Assembly (NCBI GenBank): GCA_947475655.1
Contig: CANJOB010000006.1
Location: 1-42,305 of the forward strand
Direction: 5' to 3'
From: Caulobacterales bacterium
Lineage (GTDB): Bacteria > Pseudomonadota > Alphaproteobacteria > Caulobacterales > Caulobacteraceae
Length of the DNA stretch: 42,305 nt
Shown here piece by piece: positions 7,079-18,330 of the stretch. Under the pieces are notes generated by a model. That model worked only from the letters and a program-made list of their open reading frames with translations, was not told the origin of the DNA and did not search any database. The position numbers and the translations under genes are program-made. The stretch's first letter is position 1; each line of letters opens with the position of its first letter.

Positions 7079-8278
7079 GTGCATGTGGGCCGGATCGGCA
7101 CGGGCTTCGGCCGCGAGAAGGTCGATGTCCTGCTGCCGAAACTCAAGGCCCTGGAGACCGACAAGAGCCCGTTCGAGGCCGGCGCGCCGAAGAAGGCGCC
7201 GGGCGTGCATTGGGTCAAGCCGCGGCTGGTGGCCGAGATCCAGTACGCCGGATTCACCGGCGACGGCTCCCTGCGCCAGGCGTCGTTCAAGGGCCTGCGC
7301 GAGGACAAGCCGGCCTCGGAAGTCGAGGCCGAAACGCCGGCGCCGGCCGAGACCACGCCGCTCGCCCAACCCACCCCCGGCAAGGCCGGGTCAGCCAGCG
7401 TCATGGGCGTCGCCATATCCAAACCCGACAAGCCGCTGTGGCCGCATGCGCACGACGGCAAGCCGGTGACCAAGCTCGACCTGGCCCGCTATTTCGAGGC
7501 CGTGGCCGGCCACATCATGCCGCACATCAAGGGCCGCCCCTGTTCGATCATCCGCGTGCCGGACGGCATCGGCGGCGAGACCTTCTTCCAGCGCCACGCC
7601 GCGCGGGGAACGAGCGCCCTGTTCGACGAGGTGGAGGTCTTTGGCGACCACAAGCCCTACCTGGTGCTGAACCGCGCCGAAGCGCTGATCGCCGCCGCCC
7701 AGATCGGCGCCGCCGAACTGCATCCGTGGAACTGCCAGCCCGGTCAGCCGGAGGTCCCCGGCCGGCTGGTGTTCGACCTCGACCCGGCGCCGGACGTCTC
7801 GTTCGAACAGGTGATCGAGGGCGCCCGCGAGGTGCGCGACCGCCTGGAGGAGCTGGGGCTGGTCAGCTTCGCCAAGACCACCGGCGGCAAGGGCCTGCAT
7901 GTGGTCACGCCGTTGAAACCGTCGAAGATCGACTGGAAGACCGCCAAGGCCTTCGCCCGCGAGGTCTGCGCCCGCATCGCCGCCGACAGCCCCGACCGCT
8001 ACCTGATCACCATGGCCAAGAAGGACAGGGGCGGGCGCATCTTCCTCGACTACCTGCGCAACGACCGCATGAGCACGGCGGTGGCGCCGTTCTCGCCCCG
8101 CGCCCGCGACGGCGCCACCGTGTCCTGGCCGCTGAACTGGGCGCAGGTGAAGGCCGGGCTCGATCCGAAGAAATACACCATCCGCACCGCGCCGCCCCTG
8201 CTGGCCAAACTGACCGCCTGGGAAGACTACTGCGACAGCGAGCGCGACCTGGCGGCGGCGATCAAGCGGCTGGGGTGA
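7079..8278 (+). CDS. ligD: LigD C-terminal piece: ligase OB fold plus polymerase/primase domain
   Basis: A 399-residue open piece in the same frame as the N-terminal piece, with GTG (7079) as the first possible start. It begins in the ligase OB-fold ([10 protein letters not shown], then [20 protein letters not shown]). After an Ala/Pro-rich linker comes the archaeo-eukaryotic primase-type polymerase domain from about [10 protein letters not shown]. The metal-binding Asp pair is in VFDLDPAP and the fold continues through [13 protein letters not shown] and [20 protein letters not shown]. There is no convincing ribosome-binding site, so whether it is translated alone is uncertain. If it is, it would resemble the free LigD-type polymerases of other bacteria. 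Confidence 0.75.
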   Translation: MHVGRIGTGFGREKVDVLLPKLKALETDKSPFEAGAPKKAPGVHWVKPRLVAEIQYAGFTGDGSLRQASFKGLREDKPASEVEAETPAPAETTPLAQPTPGKAGSASVMGVAISKPDKPLWPHAHDGKPVTKLDLARYFEAVAGHIMPHIKGRPCSIIRVPDGIGGETFFQRHAARGTSALFDEVEVFGDHKPYLVLNRAEALIAAAQIGAAELHPWNCQPGQPEVPGRLVFDLDPAPDVSFEQVIEGAREVRDRLEELGLVSFAKTTGGKGLHVVTPLKPSKIDWKTAKAFAREVCARIAADSPDRYLITMAKKDRGGRIFLDYLRNDRMSTAVAPFSPRARDGATVSWPLNWAQVKAGLDPKKYTIRTAPPLLAKLTAWEDYCDSERDLAAAIKRLG

Positions 8279-8357
8279 ATCCTGGCGACAGGGCCGAGTC
8301 GCTCTGAAACAACGGAATTGAGCCCGCCCCTATCGCGGCGGCGGCGCGGAGGGGGCG

Positions 8358-9611
8358 ATGTTCGAACTAACCGGCTACCACGCCTTGCTGGCGGTGCTCG
8401 GCGTCGCGGTCATCCTGGCCTACTGGCTGCCTCGGTTCTTCTCCGGCCGCGAACCGGCCGCCTCCGCCCTGCTGATCGGCCTGGGCGCCCTGCTGTTCAA
8501 CTGGGCCCCGGAAGCGCGCACGGCCCTGGACCCGCTGACCTCGCCGCACGGCTGGGAGATCGCCAGCGAGCTATGCCTGATCTTCGGCCTGTTCGGGGTC
8601 GGGCTGCGAATCGACCGCCTGGCCAATCTGCAGCGCTGGCTGCCGACCCTGAGACTGCTCATCTTCGCCATGCCGCTGACGATCCTGGGCGTGGCGGTGC
8701 TGGGGCGCGAAGTGGCGGGCATGACGCTCGGCGGCGCCCTGCTGCTCGGCGCGGTGCTGGCGCCGACAGACCCGGTCCTGGCCAGCGACGTGCAGGTCGG
8801 CCCGCCCACCGAGGGTGGCGAACACCCGGTCCGCTTCACCCTGACGACGGAAGCGGGGCTCAACGACGGCCTGGCCTTCCCGTTCGTGCACCTGGCCCTG
8901 GCCGTCGCCGCCACGGGATTGATCACCGGCGGCGTGGTCACCGAGTGGCTCTGGCGCGACGTGGCCTACCGCATCGTCGTCGGCGCCGCCTGCGGCATCG
9001 CCATCGGCTGGCTGCTGAGCCAGACCCTATTCCGGTTTCCGCGTGAGAACGCCCTGGCCAAAACGCAGTCGGGCGTGTTCGCCCTGGCCGGCGTGCTGGT
9101 CTGCTACGGCGCCACCGAGCTGGCCGAGGGCTACGGCTTCATCGCCGCCTTCATCGCCGGCCTCACCCTTCGCCGGGTCGAATCCACGCACGAATTCCAT
9201 ATCCGCCTGCATGACTTCTCCGAGACCATCGAGCATGCCCTGACCGCCATGCTGCTGATCGCCTTCGGCGCGGTGATGCCGGGCTTGCTGACGCACCTGG
9301 ATTGGGTCAGCGCCGTCATCGGCCTGGGCCTGATCTTCGTGCTTCGGCCCGCCATCGGCTGGGTCTCGCTGCACGCGACCCTGCTGAGGGGACGGCGGCG
9401 GATGATCGTCGCCGCCTATGGCGTGCGCGGCATCGGCTCGATCTACTACATGGCCTACGCGGGCAGCCACACCGACTTCAAGAACGAGGCCGAGCTGTGG
9501 GCGATCGTTGCCTTCACCATCCTCGTCTCGACCGTGGTGCACGGCTTCACGGCGGCCATCGCCGTCGAGAAGGCGACTGGGCGGAGCGCAGCCGAGGACC
9601 CGGCGGGCTAG
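8358..9611 (+). CDS. CPA1-family cation:proton antiporter (NhaP-like)
   Basis: A 417-residue inner-membrane protein with about 12 membrane segments. It carries the CPA1/NhaP signature LAPTDPVLASDVQVGPP and the ion-site ND pair in TTEAGLNDGLAFPF. It should exchange Na+ or K+ for protons, aiding pH and salt tolerance; cation choice cannot be read. The length is shorter than antiporters with a cytosolic tail, and it ends right after the last membrane segment. The ATG has a strong GGAGGGGG site. It lies between ligD and ku, and its stop shares a CTAG palindrome with the stop of ku, so the two are convergent. Confidence 0.9.
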   Translation: MFELTGYHALLAVLGVAVILAYWLPRFFSGREPAASALLIGLGALLFNWAPEARTALDPLTSPHGWEIASELCLIFGLFGVGLRIDRLANLQRWLPTLRLLIFAMPLTILGVAVLGREVAGMTLGGALLLGAVLAPTDPVLASDVQVGPPTEGGEHPVRFTLTTEAGLNDGLAFPFVHLALAVAATGLITGGVVTEWLWRDVAYRIVVGAACGIAIGWLLSQTLFRFPRENALAKTQSGVFALAGVLVCYGATELAEGYGFIAAFIAGLTLRRVESTHEFHIRLHDFSETIEHALTAMLLIAFGAVMPGLLTHLDWVSAVIGLGLIFVLRPAIGWVSLHATLLRGRRRMIVAAYGVRGIGSIYYMAYAGSHTDFKNEAELWAIVAFTILVSTVVHGFTAAIAVEKATGRSAAEDPAG

Positions 9612-10477
9612 GACGCGCGCTTGCGCGGGGCGGACTTCCTCGGCGCGGCCTTCTTCGCCGCTGTCTTGCGGCGCGGCGCGGCGGCTTCGCCACGGCGGGC
9701 GCCGCCTTCGCCGAGGCTGCGGCGCAGCGCTTCCATCAGGTCGCCCACTTCTTCCTGCTCCGGCTCCTTGGCGGTCACCATGCGGCTGGCGGATTTCTCC
9801 TTGGACTTGATCAGGGCGCGCAGCGCTTCCTCGTAGTGGTCCTTGAACTCGCTCGGCTCGAACGGACCTTCCTGCTGCTGGATGATCTTGGCGGCGATAT
9901 CGATCATGTTCTTGTCGGCCTTGATCGCCGGGATGTCGTCGAACACCGAGTCCGGGTCCTTGATCTCGTCATAGGACCGCAGCGTATAGGCCAGCAGGCC
10001 CTTGCCGCGCGGCTCCATGGCCAGCAGCCGCTCGCGCTGGTGCATGACCACGCGGCCGAGCGCGATCTTGCCGGCCTTCTCCATCGCCTCGCGGATCACG
10101 GTGAAGGCCTCCACCGCCACCTTGCCGTCGGGGACCAGATAGTAGGGGTCGTTCCAGTAGATGCGGTCGATGTCGGCGGCGTCGACGAAGCGGTCGATGT
10201 CGATGGTGCGGGTGCTCTCCAGCCGCACGTTGTCGATCTCTTCCGGCGTGACCACCACATAGCGGTCCTTCTCGATCTCGTAGCCCTTGACGATGTCAGC
10301 CCGGTCTATGGGGCCCAGGTCGGGGTCGGTCGGGATCATGCGGATGCGGTTGTGGGTCTGCTTGTGCAGCATGTTGAAACGCACGTCCCCGCCACTGGCG
10401 ACGGCCGTGTACAGGGCCACCGGACAGGAAACGAGCGAGAGGCGCAGGTGGCCCTGCCAGGTGGGACGCGCGGCCAT
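9608..10477 (-). CDS. ku: Ku protein, non-homologous end-joining DNA end-binding factor
   Basis: A 289-residue bacterial Ku. It forms a homodimeric ring on DNA ends and recruits LigD. The N-terminal signature WQGHLRLSLVSCPVALYTA and HKQTHNRIRMIP, then GYEIEKDRYVVVTPEEI and NDPYYLVPDG, are typical of the Ku core (about residues 5-250). The C-terminus is a Lys/Arg/Ala tail (KTAAKKAAPRKSAPRKR), as in Ku proteins that can thread onto DNA. The start was set at MAARPTWQG with AAGGAG upstream; the track's 531-aa version has a false extension. Its promoter region is shared with the histidine kinase. Confidence 0.95.
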   Translation of the reverse strand: MAARPTWQGHLRLSLVSCPVALYTAVASGGDVRFNMLHKQTHNRIRMIPTDPDLGPIDRADIVKGYEIEKDRYVVVTPEEIDNVRLESTRTIDIDRFVDAADIDRIYWNDPYYLVPDGKVAVEAFTVIREAMEKAGKIALGRVVMHQRERLLAMEPRGKGLLAYTLRSYDEIKDPDSVFDDIPAIKADKNMIDIAAKIIQQQEGPFEPSEFKDHYEEALRALIKSKEKSASRMVTAKEPEQEEVGDLMEALRRSLGEGGARRGEAAAPRRKTAAKKAAPRKSAPRKRAS

Positions 10478-10502
10478 ACGGAGACTCCTTTGCGAATGGC
10501 TT

Positions 10503-10527
10503 GAACGCATTACGGCCACTAGCGTTC
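10503..10527. promoter_or_regulatory. Palindromic, possibly bidirectional EcfG-type promoter between ku and the histidine kinase
   Basis: GAACGC at 10503-10508 and GCGTTC at 10522-10527 are inverted copies. As a result both strands read GAAC, 16 bases, CGTT, which is the spacing of alphaproteobacterial EcfG/SigT promoters. The minus-strand copy sits about 27 bases before the ku ATG, with AAGGAG between; the plus-strand copy sits about 40 bases before the kinase ATG. The first G of the GGAAC -35 is C or T here. A repressor operator is the alternative reading. Confidence 0.5.
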
Positions 10528-10567
10528 GGTAGCTTGACCATAAAGAGCGCTTGCGCGGGATCGGCGC

Positions 10568-13447
<2,880 letters not shown>

Positions 13448-13454
13448 GCTCTAC

Positions 13455-13564
13455 CGCTCACCCCGGCGAATGCCGGGGCCCACACCATACGGCGCGGAAG
13501 ATTCAGGACAGACGACAAGCTCGGTGATTTGTCATCTGGGTCCCGGCATTCGCCGGGATGAGTG
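13455..13564. repeat. Paired REP-like palindromes between convergent genes
   Basis: Two inverted copies (13455-13482 and 13537-13564) each contain the hairpin core CCCGGCGAATGCCGGG, a 6-bp stem with a GAAT loop, and together they form a larger inverted repeat with a 54-base centre. This core resembles short dispersed palindromes common in alphaproteobacterial intergenic DNA. It fills the gap between the kinase stop and the glycerate kinase stop, so it may protect or end both transcripts. Confidence 0.8.
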
Positions 13565-13565
13565 G

Positions 13566-14888
13566 TTAGGAAACGACCCCGATCACGAGGTCCATCACGT
13601 TGGTCCCGGTCGGACCGGTGACGTGCAGGTCGCTTAAGCGCGCGAAGAAGCTGTTGGAATCGTTGTCGGCCAGGGCGGCGTCCAGGTCGAGCCCGGCCGC
13701 CACGGCCCGCTGGGCGGTCGAGCCGTCGGCGAAGGCGCCGGCCGCTTCCGTGGGGCCGTCGGTGCCATCGGTGCCGGCCGCTAGCAGGGCGGCGCCCGCC
13801 TCGGCCGCCAGCAGCTTCGCGGCGACCAGGGCGAATTCCTGATTGCGCCCGCCGCGGCCCTCGCCGGTCACCTTCAGGGTGGTTTCCCCCGCCGACAGCA
13901 ACACCGTGGGCGGCCCGCCCGCGCGGCGGCGGGCGGCGGCGGCTCTCAAGGCCGCGACGAAGCCGGCGGCGGCGGCATGGGTGTCGCCATCCATGTGGGC
14001 GTCGACGACCTCAACCGCGAAACTCAGGGCCTTGGCCCGCGCGGCGGCGGCGTCCACCGCCGTGCCGCTGTCGGCCAGCATCAGCACCTTGGTCGGAGCG
14101 GCGGCCACGGCCGGCGGCGTCTGGCGCAGCCGCTCAAGGGCGGCAGCGGGAATCTGGTCGGCGATGCCGTAGCGCCGCAGGACAGCCAGGGCCTCGCCCG
14201 GCGCGGCGCCGTCGGGCAGGGTCGGGCCGGAGCCGATCATGGCCGGGTCGTTGCTGGGCACGTCGGACACCAGCAGGGTGACGCTCTGGGCCGGCGCGAT
14301 GGCGCGGGCCAGCCCGCCGCCCTTCAGACGCGACAGCCGTTTGCGGACCGTGTTCATCTCCTCGATTGTCGCGCCCGAGCGCAACAGCAGGCCGGTTACC
14401 GCCGCCTCGTCCGCCAGGGTCAGGCCCTCAGCCGGCGCGGCCAGCAGTGCCGAGGCGCCGCCGGTCAACAGCACGAACACGCGGTCATCGGGGGAAAGCC
14501 CCTCGACCGATTCCAGCATGGCCTGAGCCCCCGCCTGGCCGGCGGCGTCGGGAATGGGGTGGCCGCCCTCCAGGCTCTGGATGCAGCGCAGCGGCATGCC
14601 ATGGCCATGCTTGACCACGATCACCCCGCCGTCGATCCGATCCCCCAGCACCGCCTCCAGGCCCGCGGCCAGGGAAGCGGTCGCCTTGCCGGCGCCGACC
14701 ACCAGCACCCGCCCGCCGCGCGGCAGGTCCCAGCGCAGGTGCGTGTCCCCGTGCGAATAGTCCCAAACCTCGCCGTCCAGCCGGGAGCGGGCCGCGATCA
14801 GGCGTTCGCCCTGCACCGCCTGCAGGGCGGCGGTGAAGACATCCGCCAACACCGCGCGGGGCGCCATGGCTTGGGGAGAGTTGGTCAT
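13566..14888 (-). CDS. Glycerate 2-kinase, MOFRL family
   Basis: A 440-residue cytoplasmic enzyme that phosphorylates D-glycerate to 2-phosphoglycerate with ATP, feeding glyoxylate or tartronate-derived carbon into glycolysis. It shows RVLVVGAGKATASLAAGLE near residue 60, VFVLLTGGASALLAAPAEG in the middle, NTVRKRLSRLKGGGLA and LVSDVPSNDP, then the C-terminal MOFRL domain ending LAAGTDGTDGPTEAAGAF. The length is typical of GckA/TtuD. In this window glyoxylate can arise from allantoate breakdown and a glyoxylate-reductase-like gene lies at the left end, so a metabolic link is conceivable but not shown. It is convergent with the histidine kinase. Confidence 0.93.
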   Translation of the reverse strand: MTNSPQAMAPRAVLADVFTAALQAVQGERLIAARSRLDGEVWDYSHGDTHLRWDLPRGGRVLVVGAGKATASLAAGLEAVLGDRIDGGVIVVKHGHGMPLRCIQSLEGGHPIPDAAGQAGAQAMLESVEGLSPDDRVFVLLTGGASALLAAPAEGLTLADEAAVTGLLLRSGATIEEMNTVRKRLSRLKGGGLARAIAPAQSVTLLVSDVPSNDPAMIGSGPTLPDGAAPGEALAVLRRYGIADQIPAAALERLRQTPPAVAAAPTKVLMLADSGTAVDAAAARAKALSFAVEVVDAHMDGDTHAAAAGFVAALRAAAARRRAGGPPTVLLSAGETTLKVTGEGRGGRNQEFALVAAKLLAAEAGAALLAAGTDGTDGPTEAAGAFADGSTAQRAVAAGLDLDAALADNDSNSFFARLSDLHVTGPTGTNVMDLVIGVVS

Positions 14889-15000
14889 CGGCGGTCCTGC
14901 GGTCGGAGCGAAAACGAGCTACACCTTGTCTGGCGGCCTGTCTCCCCGCGACATCACGCGCCACAGTCTGGCCGTGACCAGGATGCTAGATCGACACCTC

Positions 15001-15582
15001 ATGCCCGTCCGCCCGCTCATCGCTGTTATCGCCGTCCTGGCCCTGGCGGGCGCCGCGCAGGCCCAGCCTTCCAGGAGTGCGGCCGCCAAGGCGCCCGCGC
15101 CTGACACGCCCGTCGTCGTCGCCGGGGTGGCGGTGATCGCCACCGACCCGCCGCAGGTGGTCGCGACCTTCCCGGCCAGCGACGCCGAGGTCGCGCCGGG
15201 CGTGCTGGTGCTGAAGATTGTGTTCGACCAGACCATGACGCCGGATTCCTGGAACTACGCCAAGACCGCCGCCGGCGACTATCCGTCGTGCCTGGGCACG
15301 CCGCGGCTGCTGGCCGACGGCAAGACCTTCGTGCTGCTGTGCACCGCCGCCGCGGGCAAGCGTTACGGCGTGGCGATCAACATGGTGGAGCCGGGCGACG
15401 AGGCCAAGGCTTTCGTCAACGCCGGCGACCGGCGCTCGCCGCCGTTTGAGCTGGCCTTCAGCACCCGGATCGGCGACCCGGTGCGCACTGTCAAGGACGC
15501 CATGAAGGCGGCGGGGTTGGGCGGTCTGGACATGCCGGTGGAAAGCATGGGCGCCTTCGTGCGGCCCGCCGCCCTGCCTTAA
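15001..15582 (+). CDS. Secreted protein with bacterial Ig-like domain
   Basis: A 193-residue exported protein with a signal peptide (MPVRPLIAVIAVLALAGAAQAQ). The mature part has a Big_5/Ig-like pattern, with VVATFPASDAEVAPGVL and LKIVFDQTMTPDSWNY, and a pair of Cys residues (SCLGTP and LLCTAAAG) that may form a disulfide. The remaining C-terminus is acidic-to-neutral and unrecognised. Function is unknown. An upstream in-frame ATG at 14983 would add six residues; the 15001 start gives a cleaner signal peptide. Its TAA stop shares a TTAA palindrome with the convergent broken small gene. Confidence 0.72.
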   Translation: MPVRPLIAVIAVLALAGAAQAQPSRSAAAKAPAPDTPVVVAGVAVIATDPPQVVATFPASDAEVAPGVLVLKIVFDQTMTPDSWNYAKTAAGDYPSCLGTPRLLADGKTFVLLCTAAAGKRYGVAINMVEPGDEAKAFVNAGDRRSPPFELAFSTRIGDPVRTVKDAMKAAGLGGLDMPVESMGAFVRPAALP

Positions 15583-15803
15583 GCCGCGTGGCTTAGACGG
15601 CTGCGGAAACCGGACCAGAAGGCGCGGAAGTCGCGCGCGGCGGCCTCGTCGTCGATCATCACATCGGCGGCCGGGGCGTCATCCTTGAAGGTCGCGACGA
15701 TGGCGGGAAGCACGCCGTCGGGACGGGTCTCGGCGAAGCTCTAGGCGGCGGTGCGCAGGCGTTCGATCTTGGCCGCGCTGCGCAGGGGCAGGGTGATTTG
15801 CAT
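15579..15803 (-). pseudogene. Small hypothetical gene interrupted by an in-frame TAG
   Basis: The ATG at 15803 has a good GGAGA site 6 bases upstream and opens MQITLPLRSAAKIERLRTAA, then meets TAG (15741-15743). The same frame continues without another stop for 53 codons (SFAETRPDGVLPAIVATF to SGFRSRLSHAA) and ends in TAA at 15579. Reading the TAG as a changed GAG (Glu) gives a coherent 74-residue protein with a predicted helical, acidic end. It is too short for the ORF track to show whole. The product is not recognised. It lies downstream of phoU on the same strand. Confidence 0.55.
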
Positions 15804-15937
15804 GGCGGGTCTCCATCGGCGCCCCCTGCTAGCCGCCTCTTGCGACAGGTCGCGGACGTTTGAGCGACCGGGCTGTGGCGGAATCGCCGTCCGCCGCGCC
15901 GGACTGCACCGGCGTGGGAAGAAATTTTCGCGAACCG

Positions 15938-16630
15938 CTACTGCAGCGCGTCCCATTTGGGGCGCGTGGCGCCCGGGATCGGGTCGCCGGTGATCTGGTA
16001 ATGCACCAGTTCGGCGATGTTGGTGGCGTGGTCGCCGATGCGCTCCAGGTTCTTGGCGATGAACAGCAGATGCGTACTGGCGGTGATGGTGACCGGATCG
16101 CCCATCATGAAGGTCAGCAGTTCGCGGAACAAGGCGTCGTACTGCTGGTCGATCTCCTCGTCGCGGCGCCAGACCTGGGCCGCCAGTTCGATGTTCTTGT
16201 CGCGTGACGCTTCCATCACCTGGCCCAGCCGCGCCACGACCAGCTGACCCATACGCTCGACCGATCCCGTGGCCGGGCTGCGCAGCTTGGCGCCCGACAT
16301 GACCAGGGCGCGTTTGGCGATGTTCTTGCCTAGGTCGCCGCAGCGCTCGAGGTTGCCGGCGATCTTCATGGCCGAGATGACGTCGCGCAGGTCGACGCTG
16401 ACTGGCTGGCGCAGGGCGATCAGCTTCACCGCCGCCTGTTCGATCCCCGCCTCGGCCAGGTCGAGTTCGGCGTCGCCATCGATCACCCGTTCGCCCAGGG
16501 CCGTGTCGCCCGAGACCACCGCCTTAACGGCGTCACGCACCTGCGCCACCGCCAGTCGGCCCATGCGCGCCGTCTCGGCGCTCAGGAACGCCAGCTCCTC
16601 ATCGTAGGCCTTGACGGTGTGTTCCGACAT
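15938..16630 (-). CDS. phoU: Phosphate signalling protein PhoU
   Basis: A 230-residue helical cytoplasmic protein of two similar three-helix bundles. The family's metal-binding acidic patterns appear in each half (SAMKIAGNLERCGDLGKNIA and FIAKNLERIGDHATNIAE). PhoU links the PstSCAB transporter to the PhoR kinase and holds the Pho response off when phosphate is plentiful. It lies 23 bases after pstB on the same strand, as the last intact gene of the operon. The phoB gene that often follows is not in this window. A GGAGA ribosome-binding site precedes the ATG. Confidence 0.96.
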   Translation of the reverse strand: MSEHTVKAYDEELAFLSAETARMGRLAVAQVRDAVKAVVSGDTALGERVIDGDAELDLAEAGIEQAAVKLIALRQPVSVDLRDVISAMKIAGNLERCGDLGKNIAKRALVMSGAKLRSPATGSVERMGQLVVARLGQVMEASRDKNIELAAQVWRRDEEIDQQYDALFRELLTFMMGDPVTITASTHLLFIAKNLERIGDHATNIAELVHYQITGDPIPGATRPKWDALQ

Positions 16631-16653
16631 CGCCGGTCTCCTTCAGATAGGGC

Positions 16654-17481
16654 TCAGCCGAAGCGGCCCGAGATGTAGTCCTGCGTGCGCTTGGCGCGAG
16701 GTTTCAGGAACATTTCCGAGGTCGGGCAGAACTCGATCAGGCGCCCCAGGTACATGAAGCCGGTGTTGTCGGAGATGCGCGCCGCCTGGCCCATGTTGTG
16801 GGTGACGATGACGATGGTGAAGTCGCGCTTCAGTTCGCTGATCGTCTCCTCCAGTTTGGCGGTGGAGATCGGGTCGAGCGCCGAGGCGGGCTCGTCCAGC
16901 AGCAGCACTTCGGGTTCGACCGCGATGCCGCGCGCCACGCAGAGGCGCTGCTGCTGACCGCCGGAGAGGCCCAAGCCGGACGTCTGCAGCTTGTCCTTCA
17001 CCTCGTCCCACAGGGCGGCGCGGCGAAGCGCCGTCTCGACCACCTGATCCATCTCCGCCCTGGACTTAGCGTGATAGAGGCGCACGCCGAAGGCGACGTT
17101 CTCGTAGATCGACATCGGGAAGGGGGTGGGCTTCTGGAACACCATCCCGACCTTGGAGCGCAGGCCGGCGATGTCCTTCTCGGCCAGGATGTTCTTGCCG
17201 TCGAGCAGGATTTCCCCCGTTGCCTTCTGGCCCGGATGGAGATCGTACATGCGGTTGAAGGTGCGCAGCAGGGTGGACTTGCCGCAGCCGGACGGGCCGA
17301 TCAGGGCGGTGACGCTGTTGCGCGGGATCGCCACGTCGAGGTCGAAGATCGTCTGGTTCTTGCCGTAGAAAAAGCTCAAGGCGCGCGTGCGCAGCTTGAC
17401 CGTTTCCGGCGGCGGCTCGGTGATGAAGGCGTCGGCCTGCGCCTGCAGGGCCTCGGGGGATGCGATGTCGGGCAGGGTCAT
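16654..17481 (-). CDS. pstB: Phosphate ABC transporter ATP-binding protein PstB
   Basis: A 275-residue ATPase that drives PstCA phosphate import. Walker A is GPSGCGKST, the Q-loop is [17 protein letters not shown], the signature [16 protein letters not shown], Walker [14 protein letters not shown] and the switch His is in [13 protein letters not shown]. The C-terminus [10 protein letters not shown] is the usual PstB ending. The start is the ATG of [10 protein letters not shown], whose ATGA overlaps the stop of pstA; it adds an unremarkable 25-residue lead. The 483-aa ORF on the track includes a false extension antisense-like through pstA. Confidence 0.97.
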   Translation of the reverse strand: MTLPDIASPEALQAQADAFITEPPPETVKLRTRALSFFYGKNQTIFDLDVAIPRNSVTALIGPSGCGKSTLLRTFNRMYDLHPGQKATGEILLDGKNILAEKDIAGLRSKVGMVFQKPTPFPMSIYENVAFGVRLYHAKSRAEMDQVVETALRRAALWDEVKDKLQTSGLGLSGGQQQRLCVARGIAVEPEVLLLDEPASALDPISTAKLEETISELKRDFTIVIVTHNMGQAARISDNTGFMYLGRLIEFCPTSEMFLKPRAKRTQDYISGRFG

Positions 17482-18320
17482 TGACGGTGCGATCCGCGCG
17501 CCGCGATGACGCGGCCGATGATGTTGGCGGCCAGGACGGCCAGAGCGATCAGCAGGGCGCCGGCCCAGGCCAGGCGGCGCCAGTCGTCGTAGGCACTGAG
17601 CGCGTACTGGAAGATCACCGCCGGCAGGCTGGCGATCGGTTGGCTCATGTCGAGGCTGAAGAACTGGTTGTTGAGGGCGGTGAACAGCAGGGGCGCGGTC
17701 TCGCCGCTGATGCGGGCGAATCCGAGCAGGGCGCCGGTGAGCAGGCCGCCGCCGGCACCGCGCCAAATGATCTTGCGGATGGTGATCCAGCGCGGCGAGC
17801 CCAGGCCCATGCCGGCCTCGCGCAGCTCCTTCGGCTGCAGGCGCAGGATGTCCTCGGTCGTGCGCGTCACCACCGGCGCGGCCAGCAACGCCAGCGCCGC
17901 GGCGCCGGCCCAGCCGGAGAAGCCGTGCAGAGGCCGCACCATGATCTCGTAGATGAACAGCCCGACCAGGATCGACGGCGCGGCCAGCAGCACGTCGTTG
18001 AGGAAGCGGATCAGATGGCCGTAAGCGCTGTCGCCGCCGTACTCGGCCAGGTAGGTGCCGGCCAAGAGCCCGACCACCACGGCGATGACCATGGCCGCGG
18101 CGCACATCATCAGCGAACCCATGATGGCGTTGCTCAGACCGCCCTCGGAACCGGGCGCCGGAGTCGACTTGGTGAAGATGTTCAGGTCCAGCCCGCCCAG
18201 CCCCTGGCGCAGCAGGGAATACATGATCAGGCCTAGCGCGGTGAGCGCCAGGGCGGTGGCGATGAAACAGGCGCCGACGAAGAGGGCGTTGGCGGCGGTG
18301 CGGCGGAAGCGTCGGCCCAT
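17478..18320 (-). CDS. pstA: Phosphate ABC transporter permease PstA
   Basis: A 280-residue inner-membrane permease with about six membrane segments, forming the channel with PstC. The binding-protein-dependent transport loop is [19 protein letters not shown] followed by [17 protein letters not shown]. The short N-terminus [22 protein letters not shown] leads into the first membrane helix, and a periplasmic loop follows ([17 protein letters not shown]). Its stop overlaps the pstB start by four bases (ATGA), and it starts 10 bases after the pstC stop, so translation is probably coupled. Confidence 0.96.
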   Translation of the reverse strand: MGRRFRRTAANALFVGACFIATALALTALGLIMYSLLRQGLGGLDLNIFTKSTPAPGSEGGLSNAIMGSLMMCAAAMVIAVVVGLLAGTYLAEYGGDSAYGHLIRFLNDVLLAAPSILVGLFIYEIMVRPLHGFSGWAGAAALALLAAPVVTRTTEDILRLQPKELREAGMGLGSPRWITIRKIIWRGAGGGLLTGALLGFARISGETAPLLFTALNNQFFSLDMSQPIASLPAVIFQYALSAYDDWRRLAWAGALLIALAVLAANIIGRVIAARGSHRQ

Positions 18321-18330
18321 GCTGTGCTCC

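Larger units (their letters stand above)
5681..8278 (+). pseudogene. ligD: ligD, NHEJ DNA ligase D, interrupted by an in-frame TGA
   Basis: Read through, this is one 866-codon gene in a single frame with the domain order phosphoesterase, ligase, polymerase. LigD repairs double-strand breaks with Ku: it trims 3' ends, fills or adds nucleotides, and seals. The only lesion is TGA at codon 446 (7016-7018), between VVIGG and [10 protein letters not shown]. From memory of alphaproteobacterial LigD, this position is usually Trp (VVIGGWTT), so a single TGG to TGA change explains the break. Both sides keep perfect family sequence, so the change is recent, a sequencing error, or suppressed. Downstream text shows no selenocysteine-like context that I can see, and TGA is a normal stop elsewhere in the window. 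The two open pieces are listed separately. Confidence 0.85.

Noticed and set aside
5267-7369. 700-aa minus-strand ORF
   Set aside because: Only the last 89 codons (DUF883) are real; the rest is antisense to ligD.
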